Positions 1-8,128 of a stretch of 64,000 nt of DNA are shown here, one piece after another. This DNA comes from Bacillota bacterium (GTDB lineage: Bacteria > Bacillota > Clostridia > Tissierellales > Sedimentibacteraceae), in assembly GCA_023453025.1 (NCBI GenBank), contig JAEXUD010000040.1, forward strand, positions 116,630 to 180,629, given 5' to 3'. Both the position numbers and the translations under genes were made by a program. How positions within the stretch are numbered: position 1 is the stretch's first letter; each line of letters opens with the position of its first letter. A model generated the notes under the pieces. That model worked only from the letters and a program-made list of their open reading frames with translations. It searched no databases and was not told the DNA's origin.

Positions 1-704
1 AGTATCGGAAGTATTTCTTGAATATTTGTAATTTTCTTATCTGTAATCAGGATATATGGGTTTTCCATTACAGCTTCCATTTTTTCCGTATTAGTTACCA
101 TATATGCCGATAAGTATCCTCTGTCAAATTGCATACCTTCAACTACAGTAAGCTCTGTTCCCATAGTCTTAGATTCTTCCACAGTTATAACGCCGTCTTT
201 TCCGACTTTGTCCATGGCATCAGCTATTAACTTTCCTATTTCTTCATCACCGGCTGATACAGAAGCTATTTGAGCAATTTCTTCTGATGTTTCAACTGTC
301 TTAGTTGCATTTTTAAGCTCAGCCACAGATGCTTCTACCGCTGCCTGAATACCTCTTTTAAGAATCATAGGATTAGCTCCTGCAGCTACGTTCTTTAAGC
401 CTTCTCTGATTATTGCCTGTGCTAACAATGTTGCTGTAGTAGTTCCGTCTCCTGCCACATCGTTTGTCTTCGTAGCAACTTCCTTAACTAATTGAGCTCC
501 CATGTTTTCATATGGATCGGATAATTCTATTTCTCTGGCTATTGTAACACCATCGTTTGTTATCACAGGTGAGCCAAATGATTTTTGTAATACAACATTT
601 CTGCCCTTAGGTCCTAATGTAACTTTTACTGTATCTGCCAGTGCATTAACGCCTTTTTCCATTGCGCGGCGTGCATCTTCATCAAATTTAATTATTTTTG
701 CCAT
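1..704 (-). CDS. groL: Chaperonin GroEL, N-terminal part (cut by window edge)
   Basis: This is the 60-kDa chaperonin subunit that forms the double ring folding cage with GroES in the cytoplasm. About 234 N-terminal residues are present, starting MAKIIKFDEDARRAM, and the ATP-binding signature GDGTTTATLLAQAI is visible. The gene continues beyond base 1, so the window end truncates it, not a mutation. The ATG at 702-704 has an AGAGAGG ribosome site and lies about 20 bases after the groES stop, so the two form the usual groES-groEL operon. Control is through the upstream CIRCE element. Confidence 0.97.
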   Translation of the reverse strand, partial: MAKIIKFDEDARRAMEKGVNALADTVKVTLGPKGRNVVLQKSFGSPVITNDGVTIAREIELSDPYENMGAQLVKEVATKTNDVAGDGTTTATLLAQAIIREGLKNVAAGANPMILKRGIQAAVEASVAELKNATKTVETSEEIAQIASVSAGDEEIGKLIADAMDKVGKDGVITVEESKTMGTELTVVEGMQFDRGYLSAYMVTNTEKMEAVMENPYILITDKKITNIQEILPI

Positions 705-725
705 TTTATTTACCTCTCTTATTTT

Positions 726-1007
726 TTATTCAATAACTGCTAAAACGTCAGATAATTTGATTATTATTAATTCTTCTCCGTCAACTTTTACTTCTGTGCC
801 CGCAAATTTAGAGAAAATTACCTTGTCTCCAACTTTGATTTCATCCTTTTTCTTTTCATCAGAAGTAATTCCGGCTCCGACCGCAAGAACTTCTGCTACT
901 TGAGGTTTCTCTTTAGCAGTACCTGGCAATACAATGCCGCTTTTAGTTTTTTCTTCTGCTTCCACCATTTTAATTACTACTCTTTCGCCTAATGGTTTAA
1001 CTGTCAT
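726..1007 (-). CDS. groES: Co-chaperonin GroES
   Basis: This 93-residue heptameric lid of the GroEL cage has the normal length for the family. The start MTVKPLGERVVIK and the mobile-loop region KTKSGIVLPG are typical, followed by the beta-barrel segments GDKVIFSKFAGTEV and the C-terminal ILAVIE-like ending. The ATG is preceded by a good AGGAGG. It is the first gene of the groE operon; the CIRCE operator and promoter lie within 120 bases upstream. Confidence 0.97.
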   Translation of the reverse strand: MTVKPLGERVVIKMVEAEEKTKSGIVLPGTAKEKPQVAEVLAVGAGITSDEKKKDEIKVGDKVIFSKFAGTEVKVDGEELIIIKLSDVLAVIE

Positions 1008-1055
1008 GTTTATTTCCTCCTATTTTATTTAATGAAATTATTTATCAATTTTTTG

Positions 1056-1082
1056 TTAGCACTCATCGTCTTAGAGTGCTAA
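1056..1082. promoter_or_regulatory. CIRCE operator (HrcA binding site)
   Basis: The inverted repeat TTAGCACTC-N9-GAGTGCTAA matches the CIRCE consensus exactly in both arms. It sits between the groE promoter and groES, in the leader. HrcA repression of groESL at normal temperature is established for this element; hrcA itself is not in the window. Confidence 0.96.
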
Positions 1083-1096
1083 CATCTACAATGTAT

Positions 1097-1125
1097 ATAA
1101 TAACCATTACAAGATTTCTTTTCAA
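1097..1125 (-). promoter_or_regulatory. sigma-A promoter of groESL
   Basis: On the minus strand TTGAAA (1120-1125) and TATTAT (1097-1102) are 17 bases apart. The CIRCE operator begins about 15 bases downstream of the -10 box, the usual arrangement for HrcA repression. Confidence 0.75.
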
Positions 1126-1297
1126 GTGTCATTTTATCCAATTTTTACTTATTTATTAAAATTATTAAGATTTTAACTGTTAATTCTCTTGTTTGCTTTG
1201 ATTTCCTTAATATTTCCCGCGATTTTAATCAAGTAAATTTGAGGACATTCGAACCATCCCCGAATACCTGGATAGTCCAAAATAAATTCCGATATAA

Positions 1298-1326
1298 TTG
1301 ACAAAATAGTTGATGTTTTTTATGTT
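1298..1326 (+). promoter_or_regulatory. Candidate promoter of fba (weak -10)
   Basis: A perfect TTGACA (1298-1303) is followed 17 bases later by TATGTT. A better TATAAT lies at 1336-1341 but with poor spacing from any -35 box. The 312-base gap 1083-1394 therefore holds the groE promoter on the minus strand and probably the aldolase promoter on the plus strand; nothing else is visible. Confidence 0.35.
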
Positions 1327-1394
1327 TATCTATAGTATAATTCAAGTATATAGTATAACATAATTCTATTTATTATAAATCAGGAGGAATTTAA

Positions 1395-2324
1395 ATGTCT
1401 CTCGTAACATCTAAAGAAATGTTCAAAAAGGCATACGAAGGAAACTATGCTGTAGGTGCATTCAATGTTAATAATATGGAAATAATCCAAGGTATCGTTG
1501 ATGCTGCTAAGCAGGAAAACGCGCCATTGATACTTCAGGTTTCTGCAGGAGCCAGAAAGTATGCCAATCCAATTTACTTAAGAAAGCTTGTTGAAGCTGC
1601 CATAGAAGATTCAGATTTAGATATATGTCTTCATCTGGATCATGGCGAAGATTTTGAAATCTGCAAGCAATGTGTTGATGATGGTTTTACATCGGTAATG
1701 ATTGATGGCTCCAGGTATCCATTTGAAGAAAACATAGCACTTACTAAAAAGGTTGTTGAGTATGCTCACAGCAAAGGGGTTGTGGTTGAAGCTGAGCTGG
1801 GCAAGCTGGCAGGTGTTGAGGATGCGGTAAGGGTTAATTCTAAGGATGCTACATATACCGACCCTGAGCAAGCAGCTGAATTTGTTGCAAGAACAGGTGT
1901 TGACTCTTTGGCTATTGCCATAGGAACAAGTCATGGAGCATATAAATTCAAAGGGGACCCAAGCCTGGACTTCGAAAGGCTGGAAAAAATCGAAAAGCTG
2001 CTGCCTGACTTCCCTTTGGTTCTTCACGGCTCATCATCCGTTCCAAAAGAATTTGTTGACCTCTGCAATAAATATGGCGGACAAATACCGGGAGCCGCAG
2101 GTGTACCTGAGGAAATGCTGAGAAGAGCTTCGCAAATGGGTGTGTGCAAAATTAATATTGATACCGATTTAAGGCTTGCAATGACTGCCTGCATCAGACA
2201 AATCCTCGTTGAAAAACCATCTGAATTTGACCCGAGAAAATATTTAGGACCAGGAAGAACCGCAATAAAAGATATGGTTGCTCATAAAATGAGAGATGTT
2301 CTTGGCTGCAGCAACAGACGATAA
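1395..2324 (+). CDS. fba: Class II fructose-1,6-bisphosphate aldolase
   Basis: This is a zinc-dependent glycolytic and gluconeogenic aldolase that interconverts fructose 1,6-bisphosphate with glyceraldehyde 3-phosphate and dihydroxyacetone phosphate. The 309-residue length suits the family. The catalytic/zinc motif HLDHGED is at residues 80-86, the second zinc histidine lies in GTSHGAYKF (about 180), and the third in LHGSSS (about 211). NIDTDLR near residue 255 is the phosphate-binding segment. An AGGAGG lies eight bases before the ATG. It stands alone, convergent with the thioesterase gene and separated from it by a shared terminator. Tagatose-bisphosphate aldolase is a close alternative but less likely. 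Confidence 0.93.
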   Translation: MSLVTSKEMFKKAYEGNYAVGAFNVNNMEIIQGIVDAAKQENAPLILQVSAGARKYANPIYLRKLVEAAIEDSDLDICLHLDHGEDFEICKQCVDDGFTSVMIDGSRYPFEENIALTKKVVEYAHSKGVVVEAELGKLAGVEDAVRVNSKDATYTDPEQAAEFVARTGVDSLAIAIGTSHGAYKFKGDPSLDFERLEKIEKLLPDFPLVLHGSSSVPKEFVDLCNKYGGQIPGAAGVPEEMLRRASQMGVCKINIDTDLRLAMTACIRQILVEKPSEFDPRKYLGPGRTAIKDMVAHKMRDVLGCSNRR

Positions 2325-2337
2325 TAGTTGAAAAAAT

Positions 2338-2360
2338 AAATGGACGCTATGCGTCCATTT
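2338..2360. terminator. Bidirectional terminator between fba and thioesterase gene
   Basis: Stem AAATGGACGC / GCGTCCATTT with a 3-base loop, flanked by A-rich and T-rich runs. It overlaps the last codons of the minus-strand thioesterase gene. Confidence 0.8.
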
Positions 2361-2781
2361 TAAATGTTAACCAATCTTTATGCACATTTACCCTGCTAAA
2401 TGCATCTTCTAATAATTTCTCATTTTTAACTATAGCTTTTTCTAATATGCCGTTGCAGAATTCACCTTTGCAGTCATACCCGGAAAAGGACATGCGAACT
2501 CTATTGTTTTCAACATCTTCAACGGTCATTTTGAATATTATCCTTTCTCCTACCATAGTGGGATGCAAGTGGTTAGACTGAAAGTTTGTAACCACAGTCA
2601 AATAATCAGCCGGAACAAATTTCTTCAGCATATTCCATGATATTTCTATTACGGTTGCCAGAAGTGAAGGAGTAGACATCAAATTTTCTATTTGCACTGA
2701 CTTAGTTATATATGAATCTGCAGGGGTAATAAGCTTTTCATATGTTGTTGATAAACCGACATGAATTTTATTTGTAATCAT
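2347..2781 (-). CDS. Hotdog-fold thioesterase, FlK-like
   Basis: This is a 144-residue protein of the fluoroacetyl-CoA-thioesterase-like hotdog family, which hydrolyses small acyl-CoAs. The STPSLLATVIE segment (about residues 36-46) matches the family helix that carries the catalytic Thr/Glu pair. NFQSNHLHPTMVGER (about 66-80) supplies the conserved His in the H-x-x-P-T-x-x-G motif. The true substrate cannot be read from the sequence; in relatives without fluorinated metabolites it is unknown. An AGGAGG lies about 14 bases before the ATG, a long spacing. It ends inside the terminator shared with fba. Confidence 0.75.
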   Translation of the reverse strand: MITNKIHVGLSTTYEKLITPADSYITKSVQIENLMSTPSLLATVIEISWNMLKKFVPADYLTVVTNFQSNHLHPTMVGERIIFKMTVEDVENNRVRMSFSGYDCKGEFCNGILEKAIVKNEKLLEDAFSRVNVHKDWLTFKMDA

Positions 2782-2886
2782 ATAGCCTACTTTAGCCTCC
2801 TGATACTTTAATTACTTTAATTAAATTTTATCAGATTCATATAAAAAATACAACAAAAATATTTTGACGAACAAAGTATTGGGATG

Positions 2887-4083
2887 TTAAAGCATCTTCA
2901 AATCATTCATATATGTTGAGACATAGCTTTTATCTATGGTTACAACTGCATAATAATCTTCATCCTTTGTTTTAATTGCCTTTTCAATTTTTTTAACAAG
3001 TTCACTTGATTTAATTTCATAGCCTGAGGGAACTACTACATCAAAAATTAAATTAGTATGAGTTTCACCCTTTACAACTCTGAAATCATGCATAGTAAGA
3101 CGTTTATCTATTTCTTTGATGATTTCATCCGTCATGCTTCTTAATTGATTTATTTCCTTATCATCTGTAATAATGGGATCTAAATGTATTACTAAATTGA
3201 TATCTAAATCCTTGGCAAAATCTCTTTCTATATTATCAATCAAATCATGGCATATTAATATGTCCTGATTTGCATCAACCTCTGCATGTACTGTGGCAAA
3301 ATACTTGTTAGGACCGTAATTATGAACCACGAGGTCATGGATATTTATAATTCCTTCATAGGACAATATTTTATTTTCTATCTTATCTATAAAATCAGGA
3401 TCCGGCATTTCTCCAAGCAAAGGATTTAAAATGTCTTTCAATATTGAATATCCGGAGTATAAAATAAACAAAGCTACCAATATCCCCATGTAGCCATCTA
3501 TTTCAAGTCCTGTGAGCTTTGTGACAAAAAGGGACACCAAGACTGCTGCAGTAGAAATGACGTCATTTCTTGAGTCCATTGCTGTTGCCTTCATGGCAGC
3601 TGATGAAATTTTATCTGCAAGCTTTAAATTGAAATAGCTCAGCCAAAGCTTTATTATTATAGAAATCACAAGCACAAATACCATTGTCCATGAAAAAATT
3701 GTCGCCTCAGGGTTTCTTATTTTATCTATTGATGAATTTATAAGCTCTACTCCAAGTAACAAGATAATAGCCCCCACAATTAAACCTGTTAAATACTCAA
3801 TTCTTGCATGACCAAATGGATGATCTTTATCTGCCGGCTTACTTGAAATTTTAAACCCTATAAAGGTCACCACGGAAGAACCTGCATCAGATAAATTATT
3901 GACTCCATCGGCAGTAATAGAAATACTATTAAATATTGAGCCAATTAGAATTTTACTTATACTCAAAACTACATTTGCCAGCATACCTACTATACTTCCA
4001 AGTTTTCCGTAAGCCTCTCTGACTGATGTATCCTTTACATTTTCATGATTCTTTATAAAGCTTTGAATTATATAATCAATCAT
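2887..4083 (-). CDS. Cation diffusion facilitator (divalent metal/H+ antiporter)
   Basis: This 398-residue inner-membrane exporter is of the CDF/FieF type, which moves Zn2+, Fe2+, Mn2+ or Cd2+ out of the cell against protons. Six membrane segments occupy about residues 20-220. The metal-site motifs are SITADGVNNLSDAGS (TM2) and KATAMDSRNDVIST (TM5). The cytoplasmic domain after about residue 225 contains the usual HDLVVHNYGP segment. The protein is about 100 residues longer than FieF, with an extra C-terminal domain from about residue 305 that looks like a second, degenerate copy of the cytoplasmic fold. It is 17 bases downstream of the ABC-F gene and probably cotranscribed. Metal specificity is not determined. 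Confidence 0.88.
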   Translation of the reverse strand: MIDYIIQSFIKNHENVKDTSVREAYGKLGSIVGMLANVVLSISKILIGSIFNSISITADGVNNLSDAGSSVVTFIGFKISSKPADKDHPFGHARIEYLTGLIVGAIILLLGVELINSSIDKIRNPEATIFSWTMVFVLVISIIIKLWLSYFNLKLADKISSAAMKATAMDSRNDVISTAAVLVSLFVTKLTGLEIDGYMGILVALFILYSGYSILKDILNPLLGEMPDPDFIDKIENKILSYEGIINIHDLVVHNYGPNKYFATVHAEVDANQDILICHDLIDNIERDFAKDLDINLVIHLDPIITDDKEINQLRSMTDEIIKEIDKRLTMHDFRVVKGETHTNLIFDVVVPSGYEIKSSELVKKIEKAIKTKDEDYYAVVTIDKSYVSTYMNDLKML

Positions 4084-4100
4084 GCTTTTCCCTGCCCTTT

Positions 4101-6020
4101 TTATATATTATACTTATCCAGCTCCTGATACATTTTTTCGATATCTTCCTTTAATTTATTGTATTCATTGTATTTATTATTATAATCATTTAAATCCCAC
4201 TCATCAGAGTTAGTATTTAATAATTTTTCAAGTTCTATTATTTTATTTTCTGTTTTTAATATATTATTTTCCAGCTTATCAAAATCTCTTTTAGCTTTTT
4301 CTTTTGCTCTTTGTTCTTCTTTTTGTTTTATATATGTTTCTTTACTTTGAGAAGCAGCCTTTTCTTTTTTTTCTTCAATATATGGCAATTGACTTTCAAG
4401 TATTCTTTGTTTTTCCTGTTTGAATCCATCATAGTCAAACTCATACATTTTAAACCGCTTATTTTCTATTTCTCCTATACATGTTGCAATTTTATCAACA
4501 AAATATCTGTCGTGGGATACAAAAAGCAGAGTCCCTTCATAATTAATGAGACTTTCCTCCAAGACCTCCCTGGATTCAATGTCCAGGTGATTGGTAGGCT
4601 CGTCAAGTATTAAAGTATTTACATTTTCATATATGAGCATGCCAAGTTTAAGTCTTGATTTTTCTCCTCCTGACAATGTGCTTATATGCTTGTAAACATC
4701 CTCGCCTGTAAATAGAATTTTAGCCAGCTCTTTTCTTGCTTCTCCAAGAGAAATTCCATAATAGTAAGAAAAGTAATCAACTATTGAGACATCTTCCTTA
4801 TCAAAGCTCACTTCCTGCGGAAGATAACCTATTTTAACATTTGAACCTATTTTTATTTCTCCGGAATCCGGAATGATTTCATTTAAAATAATTTTCAGTA
4901 TAGTAGATTTTCCCGTTCCGTTTGCTCCCAATATGCACATGCTGTCTTTATAAAACAATGTAAAGCTGACATCCTTGAAAAGCTTATTTGAACCAAATGA
5001 CTTTTTCAGGTTGTTTACATTAATAACTTCTCTTCCTGTTCTTTCAATTGAATCTATACGAAAATCCGCAGTTTTTTTATCTACAATAGGCTTGTTTATT
5101 CTGTCAATTTTTTCAAGTCTTTTTTCAAGCTCTTTTGCCCTTTTGTACATTTTATCGCTGTCACGCATTTCTCCCCATATGCGGTATCTTTGAATCTGTT
5201 CCTCCATTCTTTTAATTTTTTTCTGTTGATTTTCATATTCCTTCATCGCCTGCAGAAATCTAAGTTCTTTTTCCGTAACATATTTAGAATATCCTCCATA
5301 GTAAATCTCTGCACCATCAGGTTCTAATTCAATGATTTTGTTAACAACCCTGTCCAAGAAATATCTGTCGTGAGAAACCATTAATATACTGCCTTGATAT
5401 GTATTCAAATATTCTTCCAGCCACTCTACTGATTTGATATCCAGATGATTTGAGGGTTCGTCAAGCATCAATAGCTCCGGTTCTTCTAAAAGTATTTTGC
5501 CGAGAATTACTCTTGTTTTTTCTCCGCCGCTAAGCCTGTTGAATTGTCTTTTCTGTATATCCTCAGAAATTTCAAGCCCCTTAAGTATTCTGTTTAATTT
5601 TTCTTTTGTATTGTATCCGCCTTCTATTTCAAATAAATCATGCAACGAGCTGTATTTGCTTATGGCAGTCTGCAGCTCATCATCTCTTAAGCTGTCAAAT
5701 GACTTTTCCAACTGCTCCATTTGAAGTTTAATTTCATTAATGCTGGAGAAAGCCTCATCCAATACATCTAACACCGTGTTATCATCTTCATAGCTTGGTA
5801 TCTGTTCCAAGTATCCTATTGTGAGACCTTTGCGTTTATTAACCTGGCCGGCCTGATAATTTTCTAAACCGGCTAAAATTTTCATAAGTGTTGTTTTTCC
5901 TGTTCCGTTACGTCCGATTAATCCTATCTTATCCTTTGTTTTCACATCAAAGGTTACATTTTCAAATATTTTATCAACACCAAACATCTTTGTTAAATTG
6001 CTTACACCTATTTCAATCAT
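4101..6020 (-). CDS. ABC-F family ATPase (ribosome-associated)
   Basis: This 639-residue soluble protein has two ABC ATPase domains and no membrane segment, the ABC-F layout. Domain 1 has Walker A GRNGTGKTT at about 36-44, LSGGEK at 163-168 and Walker B LLMLDEP at 183-189. Domain 2 has GANGTGKST at about 365-373 and LSGGEK at 449-454. The charged inter-domain linker (about 250-325) is the part that reaches the ribosomal E/P site in the family. A long coiled coil fills the C-terminus (about 545-639), as in Uup/YdiF-type members. The start was set at ATG 6020, which has GAGG upstream; a longer in-frame reading would run through the leader hairpin. It may be a housekeeping translation factor or confer antibiotic resistance; the leader makes induction plausible. 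Confidence 0.88.
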   Translation of the reverse strand: MIEIGVSNLTKMFGVDKIFENVTFDVKTKDKIGLIGRNGTGKTTLMKILAGLENYQAGQVNKRKGLTIGYLEQIPSYEDDNTVLDVLDEAFSSINEIKLQMEQLEKSFDSLRDDELQTAISKYSSLHDLFEIEGGYNTKEKLNRILKGLEISEDIQKRQFNRLSGGEKTRVILGKILLEEPELLMLDEPSNHLDIKSVEWLEEYLNTYQGSILMVSHDRYFLDRVVNKIIELEPDGAEIYYGGYSKYVTEKELRFLQAMKEYENQQKKIKRMEEQIQRYRIWGEMRDSDKMYKRAKELEKRLEKIDRINKPIVDKKTADFRIDSIERTGREVINVNNLKKSFGSNKLFKDVSFTLFYKDSMCILGANGTGKSTILKIILNEIIPDSGEIKIGSNVKIGYLPQEVSFDKEDVSIVDYFSYYYGISLGEARKELAKILFTGEDVYKHISTLSGGEKSRLKLGMLIYENVNTLILDEPTNHLDIESREVLEESLINYEGTLLFVSHDRYFVDKIATCIGEIENKRFKMYEFDYDGFKQEKQRILESQLPYIEEKKEKAASQSKETYIKQKEEQRAKEKAKRDFDKLENNILKTENKIIELEKLLNTNSDEWDLNDYNNKYNEYNKLKEDIEKMYQELDKYNI

Positions 6021-6059
6021 AATTTTTCCTCTATTTGCCGTTATACACATAACAAAATG

Positions 6060-6093
6060 CCTGTGGAACCGCCATCCCACAGGAAATACCTGT
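6060..6093 (-). promoter_or_regulatory. Attenuator-like leader of the ABC-F gene (two exclusive hairpins)
   Basis: Read on the minus strand, the transcript would begin near ACAGG TATTT CCTGT, a small hairpin. The same CCTGT also starts a stronger stem CCTGTGG-N10-CCACAGG followed by CATTTTG. The two structures share bases 6079-6083 and cannot form together. This is the layout of an attenuator, known from several antibiotic-induced ABC-F genes; function here is inferred. Confidence 0.5.
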
Positions 6094-6099
6094 AAATAT

Positions 6100-6128
6100 A
6101 TAATACTATGCGATAAAACGTTTGTCAA
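6100..6128 (-). promoter_or_regulatory. sigma-A promoter of the ABC-F gene
   Basis: TTGACA (6123-6128) and TATTAT (6100-6105) are separated by 17 bases on the minus strand. The expected start site is about seven bases on, directly at the first leader hairpin. Confidence 0.78.
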
Positions 6129-6150
6129 CCTGTAAGGTTAAAGAATAAAA

Positions 6151-6183
6151 GACCATTTGATATAATTATTGCATCAAATGGTC
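6151..6183 (-). terminator. Terminator of the CitMHS-AtuA transcript
   Basis: Perfect 11-bp stem GACCATTTGAT / ATCAAATGGTC, followed on the minus strand by TTTTATTC. It separates the AtuA-type genes from the ABC-F promoter. Confidence 0.75.
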
Positions 6184-6306
6184 CTTATTAAATTTGTTTA
6201 ACCTTAAATTTTTACCAAAGTATAAAATAGTATTTGTAACAGCTCTAATATACTTTACACAAAACACCGTTAAAATTTGTATGCATCCCAAAAAAACTTA
6301 CATAAC

Positions 6307-6606
6307 TCAGATTTCCATGTCGAGTAAATATGAGCTTAATGATTTACCATGCTTATCTAATGCAAGAGATCTCGTAACTCCTCCTCCCAATGCATCATAC
6401 ATAACAAAATTCAATGCTCCCAGTTGAGGTAATTCGTACCTTTTCACATCACCTTTTACAATATCCTTAAACCAATTTTTTACAGCTTCCGGGGTTACTT
6501 TTTCTTTTAACAAATCATAATCTTTTACATCATATGCTATAAGTGATACATTTGATATGTTACCTTTATCACCTGTTCTTGAATGTGCTATCTCCCATAA
6601 TTTCAT
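6307..6606 (-). CDS. AtuA C-terminal ferredoxin-like-fold domain protein (separate subunit)
   Basis: This 99-residue protein begins MKLWEIAHSRTGDKGNISN. The R-[TS]-G-D-K-G-[ND] motif is the signature of the small domain that forms the C-terminus of AtuA-type proteins in other bacteria. Here it is a free-standing gene two bases after the larger AtuA-type gene, so the pair most likely forms one complex. AtuA belongs to acyclic terpene (citronellol/geranyl) catabolism in Pseudomonas, but its exact reaction is unclear, and the neighbouring genes here do not include the geranyl-CoA carboxylase. Function should therefore be read only as an acid or acyl-CoA catabolism accessory. Confidence 0.75.
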   Translation of the reverse strand: MKLWEIAHSRTGDKGNISNVSLIAYDVKDYDLLKEKVTPEAVKNWFKDIVKGDVKRYELPQLGALNFVMYDALGGGVTRSLALDKHGKSLSSYLLDMEI

Positions 6607-6608
6607 AA

Positions 6609-7949
6609 CTATACCTCCTTATAAACAATCTGAGCTTTCACATCGTTTCTGGGTATCAAAATAGATGCAACAGAAACTATTTCACTGACAGATTTAGTCG
6701 CTCCGCCTCCGCCTGCAGGTCCGTTGGTATACAGTGTTTCAACTTCATTTCCAACCTGAACCGCATCATGCTTTGTTTTTGTCCTTGCAGCTACCCTCAG
6801 CCTTACTTCTTCGGGAACATTGTAGTTTCTTTCACTGTTTTTATATATTCCGTTAATACCAATTAAATCAATTTTCAGCTCTTCAATATTGACTCCGGTA
6901 ATATCTAATCTTTTTTCAACTATTTCGGCAGCCAGTTTAGCCCTCTCATAACATCCCGGTCCACCGTATGATATCTGCCCTTCGCCTATAAAGCAATCCT
7001 TGTATCCAACACTTACTTTTAATGTTTCAGTTTTTTCTCTTCCTGTAGCACCTCTTGCTTTAACTATATCATTACCTACATTCTCAAATGTGACTTTTGA
7101 AAAATCAGCTATGCAATCTGGCGTAAAATACTCTTCCGGATTATGAATTTCATAAATCAACTGTTCCGTACATGTATCTTTTGTCACAAGTCCGCCGGAC
7201 CCGTTTACCTTTGTTACTATGAATTCACCGTTGTCACTTGCTTCTATAATAGGAAATCCCAATTCCCACGGTCTTTCAACATCTTTTTTACCTGGTTCCG
7301 CATAGTATCCTCCTGTCACCTGCCCTCCGCATTCAAGAAGATGCCCTATAAGAGTTCCTTTACCCATGAGGTCATAATTATTCACATCCCATCCAAACTC
7401 ATACACCAAAGGTGCCAAAAACAAGGCGGGATCAGACACTCTGCCTGTTACAACAATATCAGCACCATTTTTAAGAGCTTCAACTATTCCGTCTATCCCC
7501 ATATAAACATTTGCAGATATCACTTCTCCATCCAATTCAGATAATGGCTTTTTAGTTTCCCATACAACAGTATCTTTGTACTCATTAAGCTTATCAAAGA
7601 CATCATCCCCATAAACACCGGCTACCTTCAAGCCTTTAATTCCTTTATCCCTTGCCATTTTGCATATTATATCCACAGCGCCTTTAGGGTTTGCCGCTCC
7701 CATGTTTGTTACTACCTTAATCTTTTTTTCATGTGCCAGAGGCAAAATTTTATCCATTCTGTATTCCAGCAAACCATTGTACCCTTTAGCAGGGTCCTTT
7801 AATTTTTGCTGCTGTGCTATGGCAATTGTTCTTTCAGCCAGACATTCGAGGCCTATATAATTTATATCTCCTTTTTCCATAAGCTCCAAAGCAGGTTCCA
7901 GCCTATCACCGGCATATCCCGCTCCGCTTCCTATTCTGATTTTTTTCAT
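6609..7949 (-). CDS. AtuA-like (DUF1446) protein
   Basis: This 446-residue cytoplasmic protein is of the acyclic-terpene-utilisation AtuA / DUF1446 family. Visible family features are the N-terminal IRIGSGAGYAGDRLEPA, the internal NGADIVVTGRVSDPALFLAPL, and GHLLECGGQVTGGYY near the middle. It carries no export signal. It is followed immediately by the gene for its C-terminal domain and preceded by a CitMHS transporter; all lie downstream of a sigma-54 promoter and its activator. I infer that transporter and AtuA pair act on the same carboxylic acid. Related DUF1446 proteins are often found with acyl-CoA or hydroxy-acid catabolic genes. The 180-base gap to the transporter gene shows no clear terminator. 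Confidence 0.8.
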   Translation of the reverse strand: MKKIRIGSGAGYAGDRLEPALELMEKGDINYIGLECLAERTIAIAQQQKLKDPAKGYNGLLEYRMDKILPLAHEKKIKVVTNMGAANPKGAVDIICKMARDKGIKGLKVAGVYGDDVFDKLNEYKDTVVWETKKPLSELDGEVISANVYMGIDGIVEALKNGADIVVTGRVSDPALFLAPLVYEFGWDVNNYDLMGKGTLIGHLLECGGQVTGGYYAEPGKKDVERPWELGFPIIEASDNGEFIVTKVNGSGGLVTKDTCTEQLIYEIHNPEEYFTPDCIADFSKVTFENVGNDIVKARGATGREKTETLKVSVGYKDCFIGEGQISYGGPGCYERAKLAAEIVEKRLDITGVNIEELKIDLIGINGIYKNSERNYNVPEEVRLRVAARTKTKHDAVQVGNEVETLYTNGPAGGGGATKSVSEIVSVASILIPRNDVKAQIVYKEV

Positions 7950-8128
7950 TTAATATTCATTCCTTTCACATGCTCAAGACTCAATTCTATTAAAAAATAT
8001 TGTCTTGGCGTATTGTAATTTCTAATTAAAACACATACATGAATTCTTTATTGACGATTTCAGTTGTTTACTTGCTAGATATTTTATTGTTCCTGCTTTT
8101 ATTTTCAGCCTCCATATCTCAATATAAG

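Noticed and set aside
1617..2027. A 136-codon minus-strand reading frame inside fba
   Set aside because: It lies wholly antisense to a clear aldolase gene, has no ribosome site and resembles no protein; a shadow of codon bias.
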